From Auricularia sp. M13 (taxonomy: Eukaryota > Basidiomycota > Agaricomycetes > Auriculariales > Auriculariaceae), in the NCBI GenBank assembly GCA_037042915.1, contig CM073202.1, forward strand, positions 186,001 to 250,000: a stretch of 64,000 nt of DNA, given 5' to 3'. Position numbers and translations under genes: made by a program. Within the stretch, counting starts at the first letter, position 1. Every line of letters begins with the position of its first letter. Below, one piece after another: positions 46,440 through 57,107 of this stretch. The notes below the pieces were generated by a model. It was given only the letters and a program-made list of their open reading frames with translations, ran no database searches and was not told where the DNA came from.

Positions 46440-46796
46440 GGGCTGTCCAAGCTTGCCGGGCCAGTGTGCACATCTCCCCCATCACGCTCCATCGGCTCGA
46501 CGTGGTATAAGAGATTCGGGCGTGACGGCGCCAAGGAGACGTCATTAAAGATCCTTGACGCCGGTGGGAACTTCATCCGACATCGACACGGCGAATACTG
46601 TATGTAGTGAGTGGCCTGTATGTTCGATCAAGATTCAAGTAGGACGCGTATATTAGTACGCAACTGGCTTTCTACTAAGTATTTTCAGCATGACTGAACC
46701 GCTTTCGCTTTAATCTAGCCAAGAGGGCGAGTCGGAGGGGAGGAGTACATCGGCGAGTGTCAGTGGATGGAGAAGCGCGGGATCAGGGACCAGATT
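46440..46796 (+). pseudogene. Aldo-keto reductase relic truncated by LTR element
   Basis: Fragments match the intact aldo-keto reductase at 58711-60186: LSKLAG, VHISPIT, KETSLKILDA, GGNFI, then GEW-type sequence and MEKRGIRDQI. They are scattered over different frames. Small insertions cause shifts at 46574-46584, 46734-46742 and 46757-46765, each looking like a short direct duplication around 1-3 bases. The reading ends exactly at the start of the LTR at 46797, and no continuation is found right of the element. Confidence 0.7.
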
Positions 46797-47557
46797 TGTT
46801 ACGACCCATGCTCGTCCGACCCTTTCCGCCCTTCATCTATCTTGCCTCGCTCTTCCTTCATCCCGAGTATATCCATCTTTCACTCGATTCCATTCGCTTA
46901 CCTTCGCTCACCTTCGCTTCGCTTCCTTTCCCTTCACTTCCCTTCGATCCTATCGGTCTCGCCTCGCCTCCGCATCGCTCCGCTCGACCCGGATCACCTT
47001 CTAACACATTCTAGTATCTTTCTAATCATCTTCCGTCACTCCCTTTTGCTTCCTAAGCACTCTGTCATCATCCTGACTCACTCCGCTCGATATCGGATCA
47101 CTCTGACTGCGATCACTGCGCAATCCTGTGTTTCGTATTTCTATTGTTGATCCGACCGGTCTAGCAGTTACCCGAGTGTCTCCCATGTGATTCTGTGCTT
47201 TTATATTTGTATCCTTGCCTCGCTTTGATGTACTCTAGTTCGAAAACCGATTTAGCAACGAAATAGCAACAGCCTAGCTTTGTCCCACCTCACTAGAGCC
47301 GCGCCACTCAATCCAGCCGCTCTCCTCGCTCGCCTCGCTTTCTATCGGCACCTTCGGCTCACTCTTCCTTCTATCGACGCTCGAGTACCTCGATTACCTC
47401 TCGAGCGCCCCCGTTCGCCTACTACGGGCTCCGGGGGCCATAGGTCATCTGTCGGGCCACCCGTCAAGGTTCCCCATCCGCGCCTGGCTCCCCGTCTTAG
47501 ACATCGGTCTATCGGTCGATCCGAGGCGTCCTAGTCGGTTCGGTCACGCGCTTAACA
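46797..47557 (+). repeat. Left LTR, 761 bp
   Basis: Begins TGTTACG, ends CTTAACA, and is repeated directly at 48959-49721. It starts 657 bp downstream of the tRNA-Asp gene. Confidence 0.85.
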
Positions 47558-48958
47558 GTGTTTTCGAACTTCTCCCCTTGACTGGGTGTGATTTTCGTCT
47601 GCATTCGTTCATCCGCTCGACTCTCGCGTCGCCTGTTCTCTCCCTCTTCGCCTTGTCTTCTTTCTGCCTTTTCCGGTCTTTCTTTCGGTCCCGGACACCT
47701 CTCGCCCTCGCCTCTCGTCTCGCCTCGCCCTCCCGGGCATTCGGATCCTTTCGGGTCCCTCTAGCTCGCCTCGATCGTTTCGATTTTTCGATTTCGATTC
47801 GAGTGCGTTTGCTCGGTCTTCGGACCACTCTCCTGCTCTTCGGAGCGTTTCGGCGTTGGCTTGCCACCACCTGCAGTGCTCGGATAACCTCGCTTTGCGA
47901 CATCCTTGCCCAGGTATCGGCTATCGGCCTCGCCACTCGGATCTTGTCACGTCGGTTGACTCGCGTCCAGCTTCCGTATGCCAGAGCACCCATGGACAAT
48001 CTGCGGCATGTTTTCTGGGCGGTTGCACTCTCTCGCCACTCGGACCTCGCCCTAGGCCTCGTTCGACTCCCTCGATGTCCCGATCTCCGCTTCGGATCAT
48101 TCGGCGCATCACTCGCGTTTCGGCGCGTCTTCTCTCGCTCGGTCGCGCGCGCGCTCTTCAGCCGCACTCGCCCTTGCGCTCGGTCGACTCCTCGCACTCA
48201 CTCGAGGTCTTCGACACCCTCTCGGCACCCTCGATAGCTCTCGCTTTCGGCCGATCTATTTTCGAGTCCGGATTCCAGTCGTTCGCGATCTCCGCGCATC
48301 TCGTCTTGCCCATTTGGTCCGGTAACATCTTTCGACAACGCTCGTCCGCCTTTTCGGCCTCACTACGCATCCTGTGGATGTATCCGAGGACTCCGATCGC
48401 ATTTTTCGAGGTTCGGTATTGATTAGCCCATGTCCAGCCCCAACACGCGTGCATCGGTCTGCGCCCTCAAAGCCTCCGATGGTTCTCTCGTCCCGATCTA
48501 ATCCCAGATTCGCTTCTGGTCCCTAACGGGGGGATGATCACTCTCTTGTCCTGTCCAGTCTTGTCTTGTCTTGTCCCCACTCCCTCACTCATCCACTCCC
48601 CACACTCCTTTGGCCTTCGTTTTACTTCGCCGTCCCTCGCCCATCCCTCGCTTTCTTTCGCGTTTATCGCCGCCTCACTCGATTTCTTTCGATTCTTCGA
48701 GTGCTTCTATCGGTCCTAGATCGATTTCCGAGGCATCCGATCCACTCCGGCTCATTTCGAGTCATTTCTATCCTTTTCCATGCTCCATTTTTTACCTTTC
48801 CGCTCCTTCTCCTTTCACATCTTCCTTTTAATTCGCTTCTTTTGATTCTCCTGCCCGGCCCTGCTCATTCTTGTCCTCCTTGCCCTTCCCTTGCCTTTCC
48901 TATCCCTTACCCTGGCTTCTGAGCTTCCTCGCGGGCTCGTCGCTTAACGGGGGGATAC

Positions 48959-49721
48959 TGTTACGACCCATGCTCGTCCGACCCTTCTCTACCCTTCGGT
49001 CCTCTCGCCTCGCCCTTCCTTCGGTTCGAGTATATCTATTCTTCACTCGATTCCCTTCGCTTCCCTTCGCTTCCCTTCGCTTCCCTTTCCTTTCGCCGCG
49101 CTTCCCTTCGATCCTATCGGTCTCGCCTCGCTTTTGCATCGCTCCGCTCGACCCGGATCATCTTCTAACACATTCTAGTATCTTTCTAATCATCTTCCGT
49201 CATTCCCTTTTGCTTCCTAAGCACTCTGTCATCATCCTGACTCACTCCGCTCGATATCGGATCACTCTGACTGCGATCACTGCGCAATCCTGTGTTTCGT
49301 ATTTCTATTGTTGATCCGACCGGTCTAGCAGTTACCCGAGTGTCTCCCATGTGATTCTGTGCTTTCCTATTTGTATCCTTGCCTCGCTTTGATGTACTCT
49401 AGTTCGAAAACCGACTTAGCAACAACCTAGCAACGAGTTAGCTCTGTCCCACCTCGCTAGAGCCGCGCCACTCAATCCAGCCGCTCTCCTCGCTCGCCTC
49501 GCTTTCTATCGGCACCTTCGGCTCACTCTTCCTTCTATCGACGCTCGAGTACCTCGATTACCTCTCGAGCGCCCCCGTTCGCCTACTACGGGCTCCGGGG
49601 GCCATAGGTCATCTGTCGGGCCACCCGTCAAGGTTCCCCATCCGCGCCTGGCTCCCCGTCTTAGACATCGGTCTATCGGTCGATCCGAGGCGTCCTAGTC
49701 GGTTCGGTCACGCGCTTAACA
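48959..49721 (+). repeat. Right LTR, 763 bp
   Basis: Direct copy of the left LTR with the same TG...CA ends, preceded by a G-rich polypurine tract. Differences cluster in the first 200 bp, where short CTTCG tandem motifs vary in copy number. Confidence 0.85.
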
Positions 49722-50513
49722 TCGGGATTGCGAAGAATATGCAAGCTGACCTGGCGTATAGGGAGACGGCTCTGTCGTGCCTGCGTTCATGCTAACCGTC
49801 GCAAAGATCGACAAGGTGAAAGATGCTGAGCCCATCCGCCCAAACAAGTGACTCTTCATGTAGTTGTACTGTTTGATTGAACGACAAATTAATTTGCCAG
49901 CGTCGCGAATCGTTGACTTGTTGCTGAATCAGACAGGTAGGCGGAAGTAGCACAGCAAAGACGATCAAATTGCTGGACACATACATACAATACAGAAGCC
50001 ATCGTCCCACAGCCCGTTGTCGTAGTCCGCAAGCGAGTCGTAGCCGGCGAATTCGTAGCGGCGGACATCGGAGCGTGTTTGATTCAGCAACGAGCACGCG
50101 ACTGGTTTCCAGAACTCGATGCCCATGAGGACGAGGGCGGCCCTCTCCTTTTGGGGCCGGCAAGTCTGGCTAAGCGCGCGACCAAGAAACGCAGCCTCTC
50201 GTGACTCGATGTGCATGACCGTGTCCATCGCAAAGAGCGTCAGCGTTTCAAGATTGCGGCAGTAGACGTAGTGGTAGCTCCTCTTTGCAAATGTCAGAGG
50301 CAATCGGTGGGACTCGTCAAAGGACACCGATTCATCAGCGAGCGTGGAGAGCCAGTCGGGTGGCCACACCATCATTGCGCGCTTCTGCTCCGAGTCAAAA
50401 TCGACCTGTAGCTCGTGCAGTGCGTCCAGCGTGAGGCAGTTGCATTCAAGAAAGCTGATCAGATAGAGATTGTCCGAGATAGGTGAGCCGCTCGGAAACG
50501 CCGGGCATACTAG

Positions 50514-51438
50514 CATATGGAATGCCGGACTGGCCAGCTTCGGATCTGATGCTGGATCAAGTGCGGAGCAATCCATCGAGCATGTTCTGAGAGACAAATC
50601 AACGGTGCAACAATCAGCGCGGGGATAATGTGTTACGCCCGTCAGTATGTCCGGTCATCGAGCTTAGAGCGATGGCCGCATGCGTCGCTGGCGGGGCACA
50701 GCCTAGCAAAGGCTTGAGCTTTACCAGTGAGCTCAATCACGTTGTAAGCAACAGTATTGGAAGTTAGAAGAGTCACACCTGCGAGGGATGAGCTTTGGAT
50801 GAGCTTAGCAGCCAGTTGGTGTTCAAGGTAATTTGTGCACTATATCTTGCTTGTCCGGCCGCCCGTCCTAGTATGTCCCCTGGATCTTAACTTAGCCGTG
50901 GCAGACTTCACCTGCATAAAATGGGTGCCCTATCGCAATCGGAGAGCTTTTTTTGAGTCGAACGAAACTAGCCGCAGGCAGCAAGGCCGATGCCCGGCAC
51001 ATGGCCGCCAACAGAGGTACCCTTCTCAGCGCTGTTGCGCACATAGGGAATGGCGACCTGAGGTTGAGTGACCATACTGGAGAGGTTCACTTAGAACGTG
51101 CAGCGCCAGTCGCTGAGTTTGCCTTGGACTCGCATGCGAAGCTTGTACTTCCGTTGGGCTATGTGATTGTAACTGGCTCATAGATATCGAATAGGCAATG
51201 CAAATACCAGTCCCGGGTGCTCACAGCGTTTGGGATGACTGCAGTAAGGCAGTAGCCACAACGTGCCTCGCCATCAACATGATGTCTGTCGCTGGGCGCA
51301 GCGACCGGATATAATGGCGGCCGTAACACATTACCTCCGAGTGACTGTTGCACCGTTGATTTGTCTCTCGGAACATGCTTGATGGATTAATCCGCGCATC
51401 AATCAGCATCAAACCCGAAGCTGGTCAGTCCGACTTTC
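50514..51438. mobile_element. 925-bp TIR element with 8-bp target duplication
   Basis: CATACTAG at 50506-50513 is repeated at 51439-51446, and removing the element plus one copy restores continuity of the F-box paralogue. The termini are imperfect inverted repeats of about 150 bp (sharing CAGCTTCGG, GACAAATCAACGGTGCAACA, TAATGTGTTACG). No ORF of note. The 8-bp duplication suggests a hAT-type MITE, but the termini differ from the hAT MITE at 53592. Confidence 0.8.
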
Positions 51439-52003
51439 CATACTAGCAAGCGGGCACTCGTAGCCTGGGCACCACGTGTGAAGGTGAAAAGTGCGTCGCC
51501 ACTTTCGGTGTTCTGGAACGACATACACGCTCATGTCGGATTCTTGCGTCTCGAAGTGCATGAGACGAACACTGAGCGGATCGTTATTTTTTGGTTCCCA
51601 GAGCGGCTTCGTCCATTGGATATCGCCAACCACAAGCTCGAGGAACGGAATATCTTCAAGCTTGATGGAGCGTTCGAGTGAAGGTACGAGAGGATAGTTT
51701 TCACCGTCGTCTATCCTGAGATTTTTGAGCGAGAGACCATCGAGGTTGAAACCACTACGCAGCGCGGCGCCATCCTCTGTAAAGAAAGCGAGACTAAGGT
51801 TTTCAAGATGGGGAAGTGGCGGGAAAATTCGATGTCTGGATAGACATCTATGTAGTCAAACTCCGCAGACTGAACCAGGACGAATGCAGGAGACGACTCG
51901 GCCCCAAGAGGTACGTCGGTGAGCATGATGTGGCGCAGTTTCGGAGCATAACCGACGAAAAGATCGACAGGAAACGTATGAATGGATGGCCCATATACTG
52001 TAA

Positions 52004-52476
52004 AGCTAATAATTATTACTGCGTCACGCGTCACGGGGGCCTCATGGCCCGGTAATAAACAGGTTTTGTAGCATGTCACGGGCCCCTCATGGTAATAGGT
52101 GTCACGGTGTTCAAATACTGAATTTCTCACTGGTAACCGTCTGGAGCGGCGCGCCTTCGGCGCGCATATTGTACAAGTTACATAACAGCAAAATCTCACA
52201 GAATCTCTGCAGAAACACAGTGTTCGGCATCCCGATGGTCGATGTATTGCACAGATAAAGTGTTTGAGGGCCTGAGGAGGCCCCAGAAACAGCTTAGAAA
52301 TGAGATAACTGTATCAAATACTCTTTCTCACTGTCCAGTTGTGCCTTGTTCTGCTGAGAAGCACTGATTGAGCCAAAATTTCTCTTGTATGTCTGGCAAT
52401 GTCACATGTCACGGGTGCCCCAAGGTAATGTCTCTGACGTGTCACGGTCCAACGTCCCCGGTAATAATTATTAGCT
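52004..52476. mobile_element. 473-bp TIR element in the F-box pseudogene
   Basis: Both ends carry the 16-bp inverted repeat AGCTAATAATTATTAC. Just inside, variants of a TGTCACGGG...CCCC...GGTAAT block recur in both orientations. The flanking host sequence shows only an imperfect duplication (ACTGTAAA against GCAGTAAA). No coding capacity. Confidence 0.75.
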
Positions 52477-53176
52477 CTGCAGTAAAGGCGTGCGGCTGAG
52501 CCTTAGCTCCTCCAATCAGGGCGCTGGATGTCAGAGGGCATCGCCCATGATGTGAGCGAAGTGGTCACTAATCTGCAGCTCTAGAAAAACCAGGACGGGC
52601 AGAGCGGTGGTGACTATGGAAAGGAGCTCCAATAACTTTGGTTGCAAGTTTCCGTAGCAAGAAAGCCGTTTTTCCGGAATCCGCTCGTCTTCCAGGCAGT
52701 CGGTAAATGAGAAGCTGAGCAGAAGACCGTGCCGCAGAACATGCTGCATGATCTCGCGAAGGGTCCTAAGGTCTGCATCGCAGTCATCAAAGCTCGCCCA
52801 CCTCATATTGCGGCGGATATAGAGGCCAGCGTGCTTTGAAGCCGCGTAAAATGCGTGCGAAACAGATGCTGCTCGCCAGAGGTCCTCGATGTGCAAATAT
52901 TCCAGTATTTCTGTGACGAGCTCAGGTGTAAGTCGGCTGGCGGCAGAGTACAGAGCGGCCGCACGACTGCGCGTAACGATGGGTGCTGCGCGCTGGCTTC
53001 GTTCTTTGGCCATTGTCGAGGTCAATCGGAGAAGAGCGAAACGGAATCATTGGCGCAAGTTTGCACCCGGGATGTTGTACAATGGCGGAAGTATTTTGAG
53101 TCGGAGATTCGACAACTCGTCCGACAACCACGACCTCGCTCTCGCTCTCGTACGCATTGTGACCACCAAGCGCACA

Positions 53177-54784
53177 ATGACCTCCGACATTGAGAAGCTT
53201 ATTCCGCCGCATGCTACGCGAGCAGCGAAATACCTGCACAAGGCTCGCAAGCATGCCGGTCGTGCCACGAACCCGACCCTGTCGGCCGCCGCAATAGCGT
53301 GCTCAAGTACATCCAGAAGCTCAAAGGCAAGCTCTCCGGTACCACGTACTTCAAGTTGAATGTGAAGGTACGCCGATTAAAGTGGGTGGCAGTGGCTAAG
53401 ACTGATGCTGGTGTCCAGGAGGTCGCAAACCAGCTCATTCAGCGTCCAGCGGAGAGAAACACAGCACCCAAGCTTATTATCAATATCCCTGCGAAACACA
53501 AGCGTGCAAGTGTCAGCACGCACGCCAGCCCCTCGTCGGCGACGCATAACCGTAGTACCGCGAGCCAGGTCGCGGGAGCGAAGGTCGATACTATTGTAGC
53601 CGGAGTCCGGTTCGCGAACCTCCGAACCTCCGAACCGAACCCGAACCGAACCGAGGTTCGGGCTGGTTCAGGTTCAGGTTCAGTGCCAAGCCGAACCTCG
53701 TCTGAACCGTGTTCAAACCGAACCGAACCTGCGAGCCTCCTCCTATATAAAGCTCATACATGTCAACTTTTCCAGGCTTGGAGACCACATTTGTCCCAGT
53801 TCTGCTTATGTAACATGTATATCAGCTATACGAAGGTGTCTATCAAACCTTAGGCATTGTTGGCAGGGAGTTGAGGAGGCAATCCAATGACATAATACAT
53901 TCGCACAATGTGATATACAGTCTTGCAGCTCTAAAATCAGGCTCTGCAAGACCTTATGACATTAACAGAGAGTCATGATCATGAATTATGATCAAGCACC
54001 ATCCATATGCGCTTCGTACTAGTATTCAAAGTATCTATTTATGATTATATAGTGTGTTCAAGGTGCGAACCCCGAACCGAACCCGAACCGAACCCCAGGT
54101 TCGGGTTTGATGGTTCGGGACCAGGTTCGGTTCGAGGTTCGGAAAAATTGCCGCCGAACCGCACCGAACCGAACATCGGCTACACTAGTCGATACAGCGA
54201 TGTATCGCAATACCCCAGTCCAAGCCAGTACCATACTCGGGACAGTTGTAGCTCCTCTCTACCGAGGGCACCATCAGCACGGCGGAACGCAGGTTGATCT
54301 CGCCGTGCAGGACGCTGCGGAAGCTCTCGAAGGGTTCAAGTTCGGAGGCGAGTCCGCGCTGGAGCTTGACGATCTTACAGCCGCGATGCAAGCGACATCC
54401 CTCGGCCAGTTGACATTCGCCGTGCGCAACCACCGCGATTTCACGCACGCTGCCAAAGCAGCATTCCACCCATCGCCTATGCTCGCTTTGCAAGATTCAT
54501 CACCGGTGTCTTCCCACTCCAGCCTTCCTGACGATCACACTGCCAAGCTCTTCGGCAACATGGGTGTCCGCCTCGGCCCGTTGGCACCGAAGACGACCGT
54601 GCAGGACATCCACAATTGGACCGCATCAGGCTTGCAGAGTGTCAACTGGTTCTTGCAGTCCTTCGATCGCTGCGAGCTTGATGGCCGGCCGCCGAAGGAG
54701 GTCCGCCGCGCCGACCGCCAGACGAAGGCCGTGCCGTACAATAAGGCCGCGCGCCCCGCGCGCTTCACACAATTACGGGCATGA
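53177..54784 (+). pseudogene. Unrecognised ORF split by a hAT-type MITE
   Basis: The 5' part (53177-53591) starts MTSDIEKLIPPHATRAAKYL and changes frame near 53287. The 3' part (54188-54784) encodes DTAMYRNTPVQAST ... NWTASGLQSVNWFLQSFDRC and ends at a stop. Removing the MITE and one 8-bp duplication joins the parts in frame across AKVDTAMYR. Basic and Ala-rich composition suggests nucleic-acid binding, but I do not recognise a family. It starts about 160 bp from the oppositely oriented F-box pseudogene. Confidence 0.5.
53592..54187. mobile_element. hAT-type MITE, copy 1 (596 bp)
   Basis: Flanked by the perfect 8-bp duplication GTCGATAC (53584-53591 and 54188-54195). Ends are inverted repeats of the type TA(G/T)T(G/C)TAGCCG, with subterminal arrays of GAACCGAACC-type motifs that mirror each other at both ends. 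The TAGTGTAGCC terminus and 8-bp duplication fit hAT elements. No transposase is encoded. Copy 2 at 55821-56415 is highly similar throughout. Confidence 0.9.
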
Positions 54785-55167
54785 AAGGAACCTAATGTTC
54801 CTTTATGCCGTCATGTTACATTATCTGGTGCGTCGACGCGCTCTAGATTGTCTCTCCTTTTTGTACCAGAGCCACTGACTCTGTTGCAATGTTCCTGCCC
54901 CCTGGCGATGTTCCATTTCGAGTCCTACGCTGTGCATTTTCTTTGTGTCTATGTTGCTCTTTACTGCTGTATTCCCCCTGTCGGACGTACTTCCGCTGTC
55001 TACATCTGTAGTGCTTTTCTGCTGTCTGTTGAGAATCAAAATTGTGCTCTCTTGGTTCATTGGCTGCTGAATCTGTTCTTGCGACTTACTGCATGGGCGC
55101 CATGGCAGCAACTGGGATGCAGTGTGAAACCCAAAATATAGCGCGGGCAGGGCATGACAAGCAGGGT

Positions 55168-55192
55168 GCGGAGGAACGACTTGGAACTCCGC
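55168..55192. promoter_or_regulatory. Inverted repeat in the DUF4470-MYND relic leader
   Basis: GCGGAG (55168-55173) and CTCCGC (55187-55192) flank a loop similar to those upstream of the two other family members. It survives although the gene body is decayed. Confidence 0.45.
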
Positions 55193-55820
55193 TGGTGGCC
55201 TTCCAACCGTGACCGGGCGACGCTTTGTTAAGACTTGCAGACTCGCGCCCCTGTGCGAACTCTGCCAAAAATTTGACTCAGTACGCATGCGAACTCACTT
55301 CTGGGCATGGCATTTGTTCACTAGTGGATTTTGTCTCAGCAGCAACACCGTTTTGTACTTGTTGCTGAACAATGCTGCCCCATCGCTGTAACACATCGAC
55401 CAGGTATCACATTGAGCTCGGTATACAAGATGCATCAAGCTACACCCGACGAGCGTATCACTCGAATCATGGGCCTGGCAGAAGCTCACACCTCGCCGCT
55501 GGGTGCATTGAACACTGACGGCGAAATGCGGCGCTGCGCGCTCTGGCCACACTTTGAACGTAGTTCGGCGCCGGTATGGCAGGCGGGCTGTGCGGCACGT
55601 TCACCCATGGACCCTCCACGGGCCTTTGGCTGCGCAACGACAGAATATACCGCCGGTGGCGGCCCTTCCGCCCGATTGACATAAACAAACTCGTCGACGC
55701 GCTCTGGCTACACAGAACACTCTTGCTCTCGACAGCCCTTCGCGACCCGGAGTTTGAGGAGCGCATGGTGCTCTATGCCGCCAGCGGCATCGTGAAGCCC
55801 TTCCGTACGGGCTTTCAGAG

Positions 55821-56415
55821 TAGTCTAGCCGGAGTCCGGTTCGCAAACCTCCGAACCTCCGAACCGAACCCGAACCGAACCGAGGTTCGGGCTGGTTCAG
55901 GTTCAGGTTCAGTGCCAAGCCGAACCTCGTCCGAACCGTGTTCAAACCGAACCGAACCTGCGAACCTCCTCCTATGTAACGCTCATACATCTCAACTTTC
56001 CTTGGCTTGGAGACCACATTTGTCCCAGTTCTGCTTATGTAACATGTATACCAGCTGTGCCAAGGTGTCTATCAACCTTAGGCATTGTTGGCAGGGAGTT
56101 GAGGAGGCAATCAGATGACATAATACATTCCCACAATGTGATATGCAAGCTTGCGGCTCTATAATCAGGCTCTGCAAGAGCTTACAACATCAAGAGAGAG
56201 TCATAATCATTAATTACGATCAAGCACCATTCATATGTGCTTCGTACTAGTATTCAAAGTATCTATGCATTATTATATAGTGTGTTCAAGGTGCGAACCC
56301 CGAACCGAACCCGAACCGAACCCCAGGTTCGGGTTTGATGGTTCGGGACCAGGTTCGGTTCGAGGTTCGGAAAAAATGCTGCCGAACCGCACCGAACCGA
56401 ACATCGGCTACACTA
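55821..56415. mobile_element. hAT-type MITE, copy 2 (595 bp)
   Basis: Flanked by the perfect 8-bp duplication TTTCAGAG (55813-55820 and 56416-56423). It is near-identical to copy 1 along its length, with the same termini and GAACCG-rich subterminal arrays. It lies in the same orientation as copy 1, 1.6 kb away. Confidence 0.9.
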
Positions 56416-57039
56416 TTTCAGAGCTGTACACTCCGCTATCGACGATGGCACTCCCAGCTGGGAACGCGCTCGCGGGCTACCTTGACGGCCTGTTGTCGCA
56501 CTCCAGTGACGCGCATCTGATTGTGCTCGGGCGTACGAATCGCAAAGCCAAGTGCGCGGGTCAGGAGCAGTTCTTCTGACGCTGCAATCCGAATTCTCGC
56601 TGCCGCCATGATTCTACCCCGCCGCATTCGCGCAGCTGCTTCTGACGTGGATATCAGCTTTTCCCGTCCCCACGGTACCTCTCCCCAAACCCATCCTCGC
56701 GTGCATTCAAGCCTCCCAGACGCAGCCTTATTTTTGACGAAATATACGGACCTTCGGCTTTCTGACGCTGCGGCTGGACTGAGGCTCGGAGAGATCGCCA
56801 GGATAGCGCCGGTCTTCTCCTTGGGATTGGACACACAGCTGTGCCACAGACGCGACTGCGCCGTGTCTGCGCCCGCCCGGTGTCTGCGGCCAGCGTATCG
56901 ACTTGCCAACGCGCCACAACGCGCAATAGATACGGCGTTTGCACCGGGATTTGCTCAAAAGGGATTCCGGAGTTTTTGGTGCAGTCCAAATACGGCAGTG
57001 GGCGCGAGTCTGCGGGTGATGTGCTGTGCAAAGGGGCGG

Positions 57040-57047
57040 TATATAAT
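57040..57047 (+). promoter_or_regulatory. TATA box of the GPI-protein gene
   Basis: TATATAAT lies 61-68 bp upstream of the ATG at 57108, matching the spacing at other TATA boxes here. Confidence 0.6.
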
Positions 57048-57107
57048 ATCAGTGGTGAGTCTTGCCGACGATCCATCCCTTTTCTTCCCTGCGGTTTCTT
57101 ATTCAAT

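Larger units (their letters stand above)
46797..49721 (+). mobile_element. Non-autonomous LTR retrotransposon (LARD/TRIM-like)
   Basis: Two direct LTRs, 46797-47557 and 48959-49721, begin TGTTACGACC and end GCGCTTAACA. They are nearly identical over the last 550 bp and more diverged in the first 200. A purine tract (GGGGGGATAC) just before the right LTR fits a polypurine tract and sets the orientation. The 1.4-kb interior is pyrimidine-rich and lacks gag, protease, reverse-transcriptase or integrase motifs, so mobilisation would need a partner element. The flanks do not show a matching 5-bp duplication, which suggests recombination or decay at one end. The left end interrupts the aldo-keto reductase relic. 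Confidence 0.82.
49965..53013 (-). pseudogene. Broken paralogue of the F-box gene at 32626-34233
   Basis: From the ATG at 53013 the product begins MAKERSQRAAPIVTRSRAAA and follows the intact F-box gene to its acidic end (YDSLADYDNGLWDD) near 49985. It is not functional: in-frame stops occur near 52525, a frameshift lies near 51805, and two foreign elements (52004-52476 and 50514-51438) split the coding region. Recognisable blocks are at 52531-53013, 51711-51990, 51447-51710 and 49985-50505. Similarity across all blocks indicates one ancestral intronless gene. Confidence 0.86.
55144..56579 (+). pseudogene. Relic of a third DUF4470-MYND gene, split by a MITE
   Basis: Upstream sequence at 55155-55195 matches the leader of the paralogue at 61446-61490, including the GC-rich inverted repeat. 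Body fragments match the central region of the family: INKLVDAL, VLYAASG and FRTGFQS up to 55812, then STMAL, AGYLDGLLSHS and RTNRKAKCAGQE from 56424 to a stop at 56579. The start, the DUF4470 domain and the MYND finger are missing. The MITE interrupts it exactly between FRT and STMAL, where the family reads continuously. Confidence 0.72.

Noticed and set aside
47544-48422. ORFs inside the LTR element on both strands
   Set aside because: They consist of Arg/Ser/Leu-rich sequence from a pyrimidine-rich interior and contain no gag, protease, RT or integrase motif.
53625-54170. GAACCG repeats considered as a CRISPR-like or satellite array
   Set aside because: They are mirrored subterminal motifs of the hAT-type MITE, with no regular spacers, in a eukaryotic genome.
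56436-56909. 157-codon minus-strand ORF
   Set aside because: It overlaps the end of the DUF4470-MYND relic and MITE edge and shows no recognisable motif.
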